A DNA stretch of 20,710 nt from JACKBJ01 sp964549495 (lineage in GTDB: Bacteria; Chloroflexota; Anaerolineae; Epilineales; Epilineaceae), in NCBI GenBank assembly GCA_964549495.1, contig CAZJWJ010000095.1, forward strand, positions 1 through 20,710, in the 5' to 3' direction. Under the pieces are notes generated by a model. That model was not told where the DNA came from, did no database searches, and worked only from the letters and a program-made list of their open reading frames with translations. Position 1 is the first letter of the stretch, and each line of letters starts with the position of its first letter. Positions 1 to 7,366 of this stretch are shown here, piece after piece. The translations under genes and the position numbers were made by a program.

Positions 1-739
1 GTCGGTGCTATTGGGACTCGGGCTCAGTGGTGGTTCTCAACTTCTCACACCCCGTTTCCATCCCACTTGGGGCGTCGGTGCTATTGGGACCCTGGGATGA
101 CACCCTCTGGCAGCCGGGCATGCCCGGTTTCCATCCCACTTGGGGCGTCGGTGCTATTGGGACCAGGCCGTCGCTCCCGAGCGGAGACGGCGGTATCGGG
201 TTTCCATCCCACTTGGGGCGTCGGTGCTATTGGGACGCGAAACGCCGACGGCTACGGAGGAGCCGCCGAGCCCGTTTCCATCCCACTTGGGGCGTCGGTG
301 CTATTGGGACTCGCGGACGAGCTGCCGCCGATCGCGACCGCGATCGTTTCCATCCCACTTGGGGCGTCGGTGCTATTGGGACACGAGCACATCGACGGCC
401 ACGGAGGGGCCGCCGAGTTTCCATCCCACTTGGGGCGTCGGTGCTATTGGGACGTGGGTGTGCAGTGTTTCATCGCTGTTACACAACCGTTTCCATCCCA
501 CTTGGGGCGTCGGTGCTATTGGGACCAACCGCACACGCACAATCGCACACTGACAGTTCGTTTCCATCCCACTTGGGGCGTCGGTGCTATTGGGACGCAG
601 GTGGCAACGAGGACGTCCGCGCGAACTGCGAGTTTCCATCCCACTTGGGGCGTCGGTGCTATTGGGACAGGTTCTCGTCGAAGACGACGCACGCCTCTAC
701 GCGTTTCCATCCCACTTGGGGCGTCGGTGCTATTGGGAC
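1..739 (-). CRISPR. CRISPR array 1 (type III repeat, left end outside window)
   Basis: Ten identical full 37-bp repeats start at 54, 127, 200, 274, 346, 417, 489, 560, 632 and 703. The last 17 bp of an eleventh repeat occupy 1-17. The ten spacers are 34-37 bp. On the plus strand each repeat starts GTTTCCATCCCA and ends CTATTGGGAC. On the minus strand it ends ATGGAAAC, the usual form of a type III 8-nt crRNA 5' tag, so the array is read leftward and its leader is to the right of 739. In that orientation GTCCCA at the start can pair with TGGGAT near the end, a 6-bp stem including one G-U pair, placing a cut just before the tag. No repeat in the window is degenerate, as expected near a leader. 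The trailer end is outside the window. Confidence 0.98.
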
Positions 740-1000
740 TGCAAAATGTCTACTTAGCTGACTAGCCTGACTGCCAAGGCTCCGCTTTCTGCCGTATGGC
801 AGTGTAAGCCTGATCGGCGCGACCTCGTGTGCAATGCCTCAGTTACAGGTTCATAAACACAATTGTATGTGATCGCGCAGCAAGAATCCAGCGAGAAGTG
901 GCTGCTGGTGCGGCGATTGTCCGATATTCGGTTCACGAGCGGGCTTTAACCGGTGGAGACACGAAATGCCAAGCCCGCATGAGTCGCTCGAACAGCCTCT
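740..1000 (-). promoter_or_regulatory. Leader region of CRISPR array 1
   Basis: This gene-free stretch of about 270 bases separates the last repeat of array 1 from the stop codon of the DUF4126 gene. It is less GC-rich than the flanking DNA. Given the minus-strand reading of the array, it is where the leader must lie. Visible elements are a perfect 5-bp hairpin CTGCC-GTAT-GGCAG at 789-802 and an AT-rich patch at 851-872. The patch contains TACAAT on the minus strand (862-867), a possible -10 box about 120 bp from the first repeat; its best -35 partner at 17-bp spacing (TGGATT) is weak. Short plus-strand reading frames across this stretch do not look coding. The leader assignment follows from orientation, while the exact promoter is uncertain. 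Confidence 0.6.
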
Positions 1001-1012
1001 TGCTGGCGCCAA

Positions 1013-1594
1013 TCAGATCGCAGCATCGCCCGCTCGGCGCCGATGCCGGCGGCGTCGCCAGATGATCAATCCGAACGCGACGATGGCGACCACGGCGAAC
1101 ACCGCCAAGATCGGTGCGACCAGCGCGAGGATGGTGATGCCGATGGCGGCACCATCCTCAGCGGCGCTTACGAACGGGGTGCCGAAACCCGCCGTGAAGA
1201 AGTTGACGAAGGGGCGCAGGGTCATCCGGCCGGTGTGAATCGAACCGGAGATCAAGGCGCCAAGAATGAAGGCTAGCGGCAGGGAGATCTCCGTGATCAC
1301 GCCTCCCTGGGACGCGAAGAGGATGGCGCCAGCGGCAGGTTGAATCACCGTGTGGAGGATGTGGGACGCATGATCCATGGCTGGGATCTTGTCGGCCAAC
1401 CCCTCGATGATGGTGATGATCAAGAGCGCCAGGATCACCCCCGGGTGCCCCATGACATCGTAGGGCTCGGCCAACTGCAGCCATCCGAAATGCGCCGCGA
1501 TCGATACGATGAGCATGGTGACCCACGCGTTCAGGCCGGCCGCTGCCGAAAAGCCGAAGGCGGCGAAGATCGTGAGGAACTCTTGCGGAATCAT
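1013..1594 (-). CDS. DUF4126-type membrane protein
   Basis: This 193-aa protein resembles the DUF4126 family of small integral membrane proteins of unknown function. Typical features are an N-terminal helix with the pattern FSAAAGLNAW, a second hydrophobic segment (VILALLIITIIEGLADKIPA) followed by the PxxDHxSH-like stretch, a hydrophobic middle with PLAFILGALISGS, and a last helix (ILALVAPILAVFAVVAIVAFGLIIW) ending in a basic tail. Four or five membrane helices are likely. The start chosen is ATG at 1594 because GGGAGG lies 7 bases upstream; an in-frame TTG six bases earlier is too close to that site. It is transcribed away from the effector operon and towards the array 1 leader. A minus-strand TATACT at 1693-1698 could be its -10 box. 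Whether it belongs to the CRISPR system or is a resident neighbour cannot be told from sequence. Confidence 0.85.
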   Translation of the reverse strand: MIPQEFLTIFAAFGFSAAAGLNAWVTMLIVSIAAHFGWLQLAEPYDVMGHPGVILALLIITIIEGLADKIPAMDHASHILHTVIQPAAGAILFASQGGVITEISLPLAFILGALISGSIHTGRMTLRPFVNFFTAGFGTPFVSAAEDGAAIGITILALVAPILAVFAVVAIVAFGLIIWRRRRHRRRAGDAAI

Positions 1595-1753
1595 CGTCAA
1601 TCCTCCCTGTGAACTCGGATCCCCGATGAACTGCCGACCCTGGCGGGCGCCAACGCGCTACTCCGGGGGACCATCAGATGCTGCGTTGGGCCAGTATACG
1701 TGGATCGAGAACCATCGAGCCTCAAAAGGCATATAAATGACCTGGGAAACACC

Positions 1754-1782
1754 TTGCCGGCAAGATCTCCACTTGATATACT
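1754..1782 (+). promoter_or_regulatory. Probable promoter of the effector operon with palindromic operator
   Basis: TTGCCG at 1754-1759 and TATACT at 1777-1782 are separated by exactly 17 bp, a good sigma70-type arrangement. Transcription would begin near 1789, about 45 bases before the chosen ATG of the ATPase gene. A perfect 12-bp palindrome, CTTGCCGGCAAG (1753-1764), covers the whole -35 box, so a dimeric repressor bound there would block transcription. The palindrome and spacing are seen directly; the operator role is inference. Candidate regulators encoded nearby are the winged-helix ATPase itself and the WYL protein. Confidence 0.5.
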
Positions 1783-1834
1783 GCCGCGCGTTGACAAGTG
1801 GCCGGAAGTCGTGCCTGCCGATACGGAGGCGCCG

Positions 1835-3262
1835 ATGAAGGGCGTAGAAGCGACACCCTTGGGTCTGGGCAGTCGGGCGGATGTCCGCTCGACCGATCTG
1901 GATGCCGTGCTGGCAGGGCTTGCAACGCCGGCATCGTGCGAAGTCATCGGCATCAGCAACATCGGCAAGTCTCAGGTCTTGCGGAAGCTGCAGTCGTCCG
2001 AGTCCAGAGCACGAATCCGCCAGCCGGGGGAGGCGGAGCCGATCGTCGCCTTCGCCGACGTCATCGCTGACTACGACAGCAATCGAGCCTTCTACGATCG
2101 CACCTTGCGGGCCATCGCCACCGGCGTCGTTCTGACCGGCGGTACGGACTCGATGGTCGAACCGATCGAGAGCGCTCGGCGGTCCATCCAACGCAGTTCC
2201 AGCATCGTCGAAATCCGAAGTCGGTTCGAAGATGTCGTCGTCGACATCTTGCGCGGGAGTGGGCTCGAAGGCGAGGCTCCGCGTCGACTGGTCATCGTCT
2301 ACGATGAGTTCGAGCGCGCCTTCAAGATGCTCGACGCGGCAACCTTTCAGCAGCTGCGACGCATCCGCGACGAGTTCGAGCATGGCGAGGACGCGCGGCT
2401 GCAGTTCGCGGTGGGAACCTGCCAACGGCTCGAGAACCTCCGTCAGGATGAGGAGGGGGATCCGACGCAGGAGTTCCGCGAGCTCTTCGAGCGATGCCAG
2501 GTCTACGTAAGGCCCCTGGAGGCCGAAGACGCCAAGCGCTTCCTGGCCTTCATGCTCGAACATCGCCGCGGGTTCTCTCTCGATGACGCGCAGCGCGAAT
2601 CGCTCTTGTGGCTTGCTGGCGGGCATCCAGAGCTGATGACCCTGGTGCTCGACCTGCTGCAATCCGGTGAAGTCTGTCTGGATCCTACCGACGACGAGCT
2701 GTCGGAGCTTTTCAGCGGCGTTCCCGTCATCGAGAACGAGTGCCGGCGCTTGTTCGACGAGTTGAGCCGACCTACGCAACTGGCGCTGCTGGTGAGTGCC
2801 CAAGGAGGGGGACTGGTCGCCGACTCGCCCCTTCATGGCCGGCTCCGCGACAAGGGCCTGATCCGCGACGGCGGCACAGGGGCTCGGTTGTTCAGTCCCA
2901 TATTCCATGCCTGGGCTCGACGCTTGCCTGCGCGTCTTACCGAGAAGGCCAAGGAGCCCGTCGAAGCCGGATTGGTCTTCGACCCACAGCGCAACATCGT
3001 CTGGGTCAATGGACAGGAGACCGAGCCCCTTACAGAGCTCCAACGCAAGCTGATGCATTTTCTCTGGGCGGAGTCCGGCAGCAACCTCACGCGATCACAG
3101 ATCGTAGAAGCCGTCTGGCCCGGAAACGTGGACCCAGGAGCGAGCTTCAACAGCCTGATCAAGGGTTTGCAGAAGCGCGTCGAACCCGACCCCTCCACGC
3201 CCAGGTACCTCGTGGCCGAGGCGCACGGAATCTATCGCTTGTACCCGCAGGGCAAGTCATGA
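1835..3262 (+). CDS. P-loop ATPase with C-terminal winged-helix domain
   Basis: This 475-aa protein joins an AAA/STAND-like ATPase to an OmpR-type winged helix. Walker A is GISNIGKS (residues 39-46) and Walker B is VIVYDE (153-158). A helical lid region follows. The last 100 residues (about 375-475) look like a Trans_reg_C winged helix, including LTELQRKLMHFLW, the NLTRSQIVEAVWPG helix pair and a GIYRLYPQ wing strand. ATG 1835 is chosen because GGAGG lies 5 bases upstream and a good promoter lies just before it. The frame stays open back to a GTG at 1700, which would sit upstream of that promoter. It is the first gene of the effector operon and its stop overlaps a possible 33-aa ORF before cas10. 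A role as transcription factor or signal-driven switch is inference. I recognise no named Cas family. Confidence 0.85.
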   Translation: MKGVEATPLGLGSRADVRSTDLDAVLAGLATPASCEVIGISNIGKSQVLRKLQSSESRARIRQPGEAEPIVAFADVIADYDSNRAFYDRTLRAIATGVVLTGGTDSMVEPIESARRSIQRSSSIVEIRSRFEDVVVDILRGSGLEGEAPRRLVIVYDEFERAFKMLDAATFQQLRRIRDEFEHGEDARLQFAVGTCQRLENLRQDEEGDPTQEFRELFERCQVYVRPLEAEDAKRFLAFMLEHRRGFSLDDAQRESLLWLAGGHPELMTLVLDLLQSGEVCLDPTDDELSELFSGVPVIENECRRLFDELSRPTQLALLVSAQGGGLVADSPLHGRLRDKGLIRDGGTGARLFSPIFHAWARRLPARLTEKAKEPVEAGLVFDPQRNIVWVNGQETEPLTELQRKLMHFLWAESGSNLTRSQIVEAVWPGNVDPGASFNSLIKGLQKRVEPDPSTPRYLVAEAHGIYRLYPQGKS

Positions 3263-3360
3263 GCCTCGCGGACCGGCGTCAGATTCATGATCCCTTGACA
3301 AAACCCCATCGAGCGCAGCCCTCGACCCCGAGGCGCGCCGGCATTCGGAGGCGGACTTGA
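3259..3360 (+). CDS. Possible 33-aa basic micro-ORF bridging the ATPase gene and cas10
   Basis: An ATG at 3259 overlaps the ATPase stop codon as ATGA. The frame runs 33 codons to a TGA at 3358-3360, which itself overlaps the cas10 ATG as TGATG. The peptide is strongly basic (it ends RRAGIRRRT) and has no recognised domain. An AGGG lies a few bases before the ATG. Exact overlaps at both ends are what translational coupling would produce, and without this ORF there would be a 97-bp gap in an operon otherwise almost free of gaps. Chance is possible, because the 3' end of this frame coincides with the Shine-Dalgarno region of cas10. It is either a real small peptide or a reading frame that carries ribosomes to cas10. 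Confidence 0.35.
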   Translation: MSLADRRQIHDPLTKPHRAQPSTPRRAGIRRRT

Positions 3361-4988
3361 TGCACATCGTGCTCATCGAGACGGTATCCAATCAACCCTT
3401 CATCTTTGGAACGAACAAGCTGAGGGAGAATGTTGGGGCTTCCGAACTGGTGCTGCGTGCCGGAACGCAGTTCGTGCAAGAAGCGATGGATCGGACCGAA
3501 GTTCAAGGAGTCGAGACGATCCACTTGGCTTCGGGGAAGGCGCTGTTGATGGTCGAGACAGCGTCTGTCGGCGAGGACCTGATCGGCCACGTGACCCGAC
3601 GTGCATTGGAGGAAGCGCCCGGACTTGGCGTGATCGGCGTGGTCGGGGAGGCCTTCGACCTCGACCGAGATTCGGTTCATGAGCGTCTGCGCGACGTCCA
3701 CCTCGAGCACGAGGCGTTCCGCTCGCATCTGGCCGGTCCCGAGTCGCGATTTCCCCGACTCCCCTTCGTGGCGGACTGCGCCACCAGCGGCCTTCCCGCC
3801 AGCATCTTGGGACACATCGGCCCGGAATCTGCCGAACTGTCCGCCGTGACCGCGGCCAAGCGCCGCGTATCGACACCTGCCTTCGAGCGCATTCAGGACC
3901 GCACCTCGCTCGAGGGCTGGCCGAGCATCGGATCGGTGGCCGACCTCGATACGATCTTCGAAGATCGGGGGGAGGTGGGCTGGTTGGCCGTGGTGCACGC
4001 GGATGGCAATGGCATCGGTCGGGTCTTCCAGAACTTCGACCAGCATGCCCGCGCGCGAGGCGTGGAGCACAATCGAAGCTACATCGAGAAGCTCGGCGCC
4101 TTCTCGTCCGCGCTCGATCACGCGACGGAGGCGGCCTTCAGATCAGCGCTCGAGGACGTGGCGCGCCATGTTCGCAGCCGCGATATCGTCAACCCGCTAC
4201 CCGTCCTCCCCTTGATCCTGGGTGGAGATGACCTGACGCTGATCATGGATGGCCGGCTCGCCCTGCCCTTCACCATCGCCTTCCTGCGAGCCTTCGAGGA
4301 GGAATCGGCCATCGTTTCCGGGTGGACCGATCTGGAAAGGCTGACCGCCAGTGCCGGCGTCGCCGTGATCAAGCCGCACTTTCCCTTCTCGGTAGCCTAT
4401 GACTTGGCCGACGACCTCTGTCGCTCGGCCAAGCAGGTCAAGCAGCGCGTACCGGGCAGCAACGGGCTCGCGGCTGCTTCGGCGATCGACTACCACATTC
4501 TGCATGACACCAGCGTTCAAGACCTCGACCGGATCCGAGCTCGTCTGAGTTCGACAGAAGACCAACAGGAGGTCCGGCTGCACGCCAAGCCCTATGTCGT
4601 GAGCGACATCGAAGCGGTAGAGAGCCTGGGGGCCGGCAGCGCCGCGACCGATTGGGCCAGGACCCGACGCTGGTGCCGGCTCATGGACAAGGTACGGATC
4701 CTGCGACAACGTGACGACGAAGGCCGACGCAACGTCCCGCGGCACCTGCTACACGACCTGCGAGAGGCCATGCGCATCGGAATGGGTTCGGGCGATGCCC
4801 GATTCCGATTGGCGCTTCCGAGATTCGGAGGGACGGGGCTCGATCGGCTTGCCGCGGTCGATGATCCGGCACGCTCTCTGTTCCGGGACGACGATGGTGC
4901 GAGGGTTGCCGATCTCCTGGATGCGATGGAAGCCGAAGAGCTGCTACCGGCCGGCTATTGGCCGAGCGAATGCGGAGAAGAATCGTGA
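3360..4988 (+). CDS. cas10: Cas10 (Cmr2-like, no HD domain), GGDD cyclase subunit
   Basis: This is the large subunit of the type III effector, 542 aa. The N-terminus (MHIVLIETVSNQPFIFGTNKLRENVGASEL) is the start typical of short Cas10/Cmr2 proteins. It begins directly in the first palm-like domain, so the HD DNase domain found in many Cas10s is absent. The second palm carries DGNG at 215-218 and an intact GGDD at 288-291 (LILGGDDLTLI), the catalytic motif that makes cyclic oligoadenylate from ATP. The C-terminal part is helical. ATG 3360 is preceded by GGAGG at 8-base spacing and overlaps the upstream TGA; an in-frame TTG at 3357 is less likely. The stop overlaps the GTG of the next gene. Signalling to the CARF-HEPN protein encoded downstream is the expected output (family knowledge). 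Confidence 0.95.
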   Translation: MHIVLIETVSNQPFIFGTNKLRENVGASELVLRAGTQFVQEAMDRTEVQGVETIHLASGKALLMVETASVGEDLIGHVTRRALEEAPGLGVIGVVGEAFDLDRDSVHERLRDVHLEHEAFRSHLAGPESRFPRLPFVADCATSGLPASILGHIGPESAELSAVTAAKRRVSTPAFERIQDRTSLEGWPSIGSVADLDTIFEDRGEVGWLAVVHADGNGIGRVFQNFDQHARARGVEHNRSYIEKLGAFSSALDHATEAAFRSALEDVARHVRSRDIVNPLPVLPLILGGDDLTLIMDGRLALPFTIAFLRAFEEESAIVSGWTDLERLTASAGVAVIKPHFPFSVAYDLADDLCRSAKQVKQRVPGSNGLAAASAIDYHILHDTSVQDLDRIRARLSSTEDQQEVRLHAKPYVVSDIEAVESLGAGSAATDWARTRRWCRLMDKVRILRQRDDEGRRNVPRHLLHDLREAMRIGMGSGDARFRLALPRFGGTGLDRLAAVDDPARSLFRDDDGARVADLLDAMEAEELLPAGYWPSECGEES

Positions 4989-7363
4989 ATCTTACACAGG
5001 ACTTCGAGCTCGAGATCCAGCTGCAATCGGATTGGCATGTCGGCACCGGTGAGGGAGAGCCCGGCGGCATCGATCGGCTGATCGCTCGCGATACCGATGG
5101 CTTGCCCTACGTTCCGGCCAAGACGCTCACGGGCATCTGGCGTGATGCCTGCGAAACGGCCGTTGCCGCCCTCGATGGAGGTCAGGCCGGTGCTTGGCAT
5201 GCCTGGCTGGACTGGATCTTTGGATCGCAGCCCGCCAGCGTGCCGCAGGGGGCCCCAGGCCACGCCACGGCGCCCATCCCGGCTGCGCTCTCGCTCCGGT
5301 CCGCACACATGCTGCCCGCGCTGAGAACGGCGCTGAGCGGTGAGGATGCGAGGGCCGAAGCGCTGCGTCGCGAGCTGGCCATCGTCAAGCCCAGTGTGGC
5401 CATCGACCCCCGCAGTGGTCGAGCCAAGGACAAGCACCTGCGCTTCGACGAGATGGCGCGCAAGGGCATGCACCTGCGCGCCGCTTGTCGATTCTCCACG
5501 CTTCAGGGAGACGTCCCGACCGAAGCGTCCGTGCTGCTCCTGGCCGGCGTAGCCCTCGTCGATCGCCTGGGCGGCAAGCGGCGCCGCGGGGCAGGTCGCT
5601 GCGCCTGGCGCGTGCGGGGCGTCTCGGACGCGGACCTTCGGGCCAGTTGGGATTGGCTCGAGGCTTGCGAAACCCCGGCCGCCGTTCCCGATCCCGCCGC
5701 TACCCGCGCGACGGTGGAGTCATTCGAGGATCACACGAACGACCAGGAGGATGCCGGGTCATGGCGCGACTTGCCGCTCGAGATCGAACTCGAGCAGGCG
5801 GTCCTGGCTTCGTCGCGCGTCCTGGGCAATACGGTCGAGAGCCTCGACTTCGTCCCCGGGACCTCCTTGCTCGTGCCCGTGGCGAACCGGCTGCGAGCGA
5901 TCGGTTTCGACCCCTGGCCCGCCATCGTCAGCGGTCGCCTGCGCGTATTGCCGGCGCACGTCGACGTCCGCGGCGCACGAGGCCTGCCCGCCCCCGCTTG
6001 TCTGACCGGTCCGAAATCAGGGGCAGCGCTGCCCGAATATGGAGAGGGGGCAGATCTGGTCGAACAGGGTTGGGTGGTCAATCAGATGGTCGAAACGGCC
6101 GGCGCGGATCGTGGCCCGCTGCGTCCCTTGCGCGGTGGCTTCGTCGGGTCGATGACGGATCGGCTGCCGTGGTATCAGCAGACGCCGTTCGAGGGCCGGA
6201 CGCACAATACCATCGAAGACGCCACGCAGCGACCGACGGCCGCGGTCGGTGGTGTCTTCACTTATCGCGCCATCGCGGCGGGCACCCGGCTCCGATCGGT
6301 GATCCGCATGCATCCCCAAGTGTATCGACAACTAGACGAACTGGACGAGAACTGGTGGCATCGGCTCCGTTTTCATACCAGCATGGGTCGATCCAGAAAG
6401 GACGAGTACGGCTCGGTCAGCGTTCAGGCTTCGGAGCCGGTCGAGTACGCTCCCGGCGCAGCGCCCAGAGGTGGGATTCTTCGGGTTTGGTTGCTGTCGG
6501 ATACCTTGATCCGCGATCCGGTAAATCTGCAGCCGGATCCGACGCCGGAGGGGCTTGCTCGTCATGTAGGAGGGCGACTCGGGATCGACCTGGAGGTGGG
6601 CCGAGCCTTCATCCGCAGGCGACGGATCGACTCCTGGCACGCTCGGTGGGGTCAACCCCGGCCTTCGTTGCTGGCCATTCAGGCCGGCTCTTGCATCGAG
6701 TTGAGGCCCCGCGATGACCAATCCGCAATCGACGTTCAGTCCTTGCGACATCTCCAGGCCGAGGGATTGGGCGAGCGTCGGGGCGAAGGCTTCGGCGATG
6801 TCCAGATCGGCGGACCGCTCTTGGATGAGCCGCTGGCTGATTGGCGGTGGCCGGAGCCAGATGGCGCCGCGGAGGCACCGGAGACCAACCAAGCCGACCA
6901 CCTGGCCGAGGATTCACCCGGCTGGGCCTTCGCCCGCGATGTCGAGTCGAGTGCATGGAGAGCCGAGATCCGGCGCCTGGCGCTGGCGCGCGCCGAAAGC
7001 GCGGAGTTTCGTAAGCGTGCCTTGGGTCTGACGGAGGGCAAGCCGCCAGCCAGTCAGCTCGGTGCCTTGCGCGAAGCGATGGGTCAGGTGAGAGCACCCG
7101 AGGGACGAGGCTGGGTGCAGACTTGGCTCGCGAGCCTCCGAAGCGTCGATGGCCGCAAGGCCAAGTGGCCGTCGGGGGCGCTCGATCGACTCGACCGGTT
7201 GGTGAACGAGGATGACCGGGTGTGGTCACTACTCGATGGAGACAACTATCCCGTGATGACTGCCGACGGGGCTTCCGCGCTCGAGTCGGAATTGTGGCCG
7301 GAAGCGGTAGAGACGCTCGTGGATGCTTGCGTACGCGCCCACCAGCGCAACAGGGGAGACTGA
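4985..7363 (+). CDS. Cas7-Cas5-Cas11-like fusion RAMP protein (Csx10-type)
   Basis: This 792-aa fusion contains three parts. Residues 1 to about 215 are a Csm3-like Cas7 domain: HVGTG at 18-22, the loop GGID with D30 in the position of the RNA-cleaving aspartate of Csm3, and a glycine-rich loop at 196-206 (GGKRRRGAGRC). From about 263 a Csx10/Cas5-like domain begins (LGNTVESLDFVPGTSLL, 280-296), ending with the loop GERRGEGFG at 596-604. The last 140 residues are mainly helical, with KPPASQLGALREAM starting at 686, and fit a Cas11-like small subunit. This order matches the Cas7-Cas5-Cas11 subunit of III-Dv complexes. The start is GTG 4985, overlapping the cas10 stop, with GGAGAAG upstream. 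An in-frame ATG at 4958 lacks that support. The Cas11 assignment is the least certain part. Confidence 0.88.
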   Translation: MNLTQDFELEIQLQSDWHVGTGEGEPGGIDRLIARDTDGLPYVPAKTLTGIWRDACETAVAALDGGQAGAWHAWLDWIFGSQPASVPQGAPGHATAPIPAALSLRSAHMLPALRTALSGEDARAEALRRELAIVKPSVAIDPRSGRAKDKHLRFDEMARKGMHLRAACRFSTLQGDVPTEASVLLLAGVALVDRLGGKRRRGAGRCAWRVRGVSDADLRASWDWLEACETPAAVPDPAATRATVESFEDHTNDQEDAGSWRDLPLEIELEQAVLASSRVLGNTVESLDFVPGTSLLVPVANRLRAIGFDPWPAIVSGRLRVLPAHVDVRGARGLPAPACLTGPKSGAALPEYGEGADLVEQGWVVNQMVETAGADRGPLRPLRGGFVGSMTDRLPWYQQTPFEGRTHNTIEDATQRPTAAVGGVFTYRAIAAGTRLRSVIRMHPQVYRQLDELDENWWHRLRFHTSMGRSRKDEYGSVSVQASEPVEYAPGAAPRGGILRVWLLSDTLIRDPVNLQPDPTPEGLARHVGGRLGIDLEVGRAFIRRRRIDSWHARWGQPRPSLLAIQAGSCIELRPRDDQSAIDVQSLRHLQAEGLGERRGEGFGDVQIGGPLLDEPLADWRWPEPDGAAEAPETNQADHLAEDSPGWAFARDVESSAWRAEIRRLALARAESAEFRKRALGLTEGKPPASQLGALREAMGQVRAPEGRGWVQTWLASLRSVDGRKAKWPSGALDRLDRLVNEDDRVWSLLDGDNYPVMTADGASALESELWPEAVETLVDACVRAHQRNRGD

Positions 7364-7366
7364 GGC

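Noticed and set aside
27..765. Long open frames of 232-244 codons across array 1, with repeated SIPLGASVLLG or FHPTWGVGAIGT peptides
   Set aside because: They are the CRISPR repeat translated in different frames; GC-rich repeats and spacers rarely contain stops.
1658..3058. 466-codon minus-strand frame opposite the ATPase gene
   Set aside because: It is a shadow of a gene with Walker motifs, a winged helix, a promoter and a ribosome site on the plus strand; the antisense product resembles nothing known.
5485..6717. 410-codon plus-strand frame inside the Cas7-Cas5-Cas11-like gene
   Set aside because: Arg/Pro-rich out-of-frame translation of a recognised RAMP gene.
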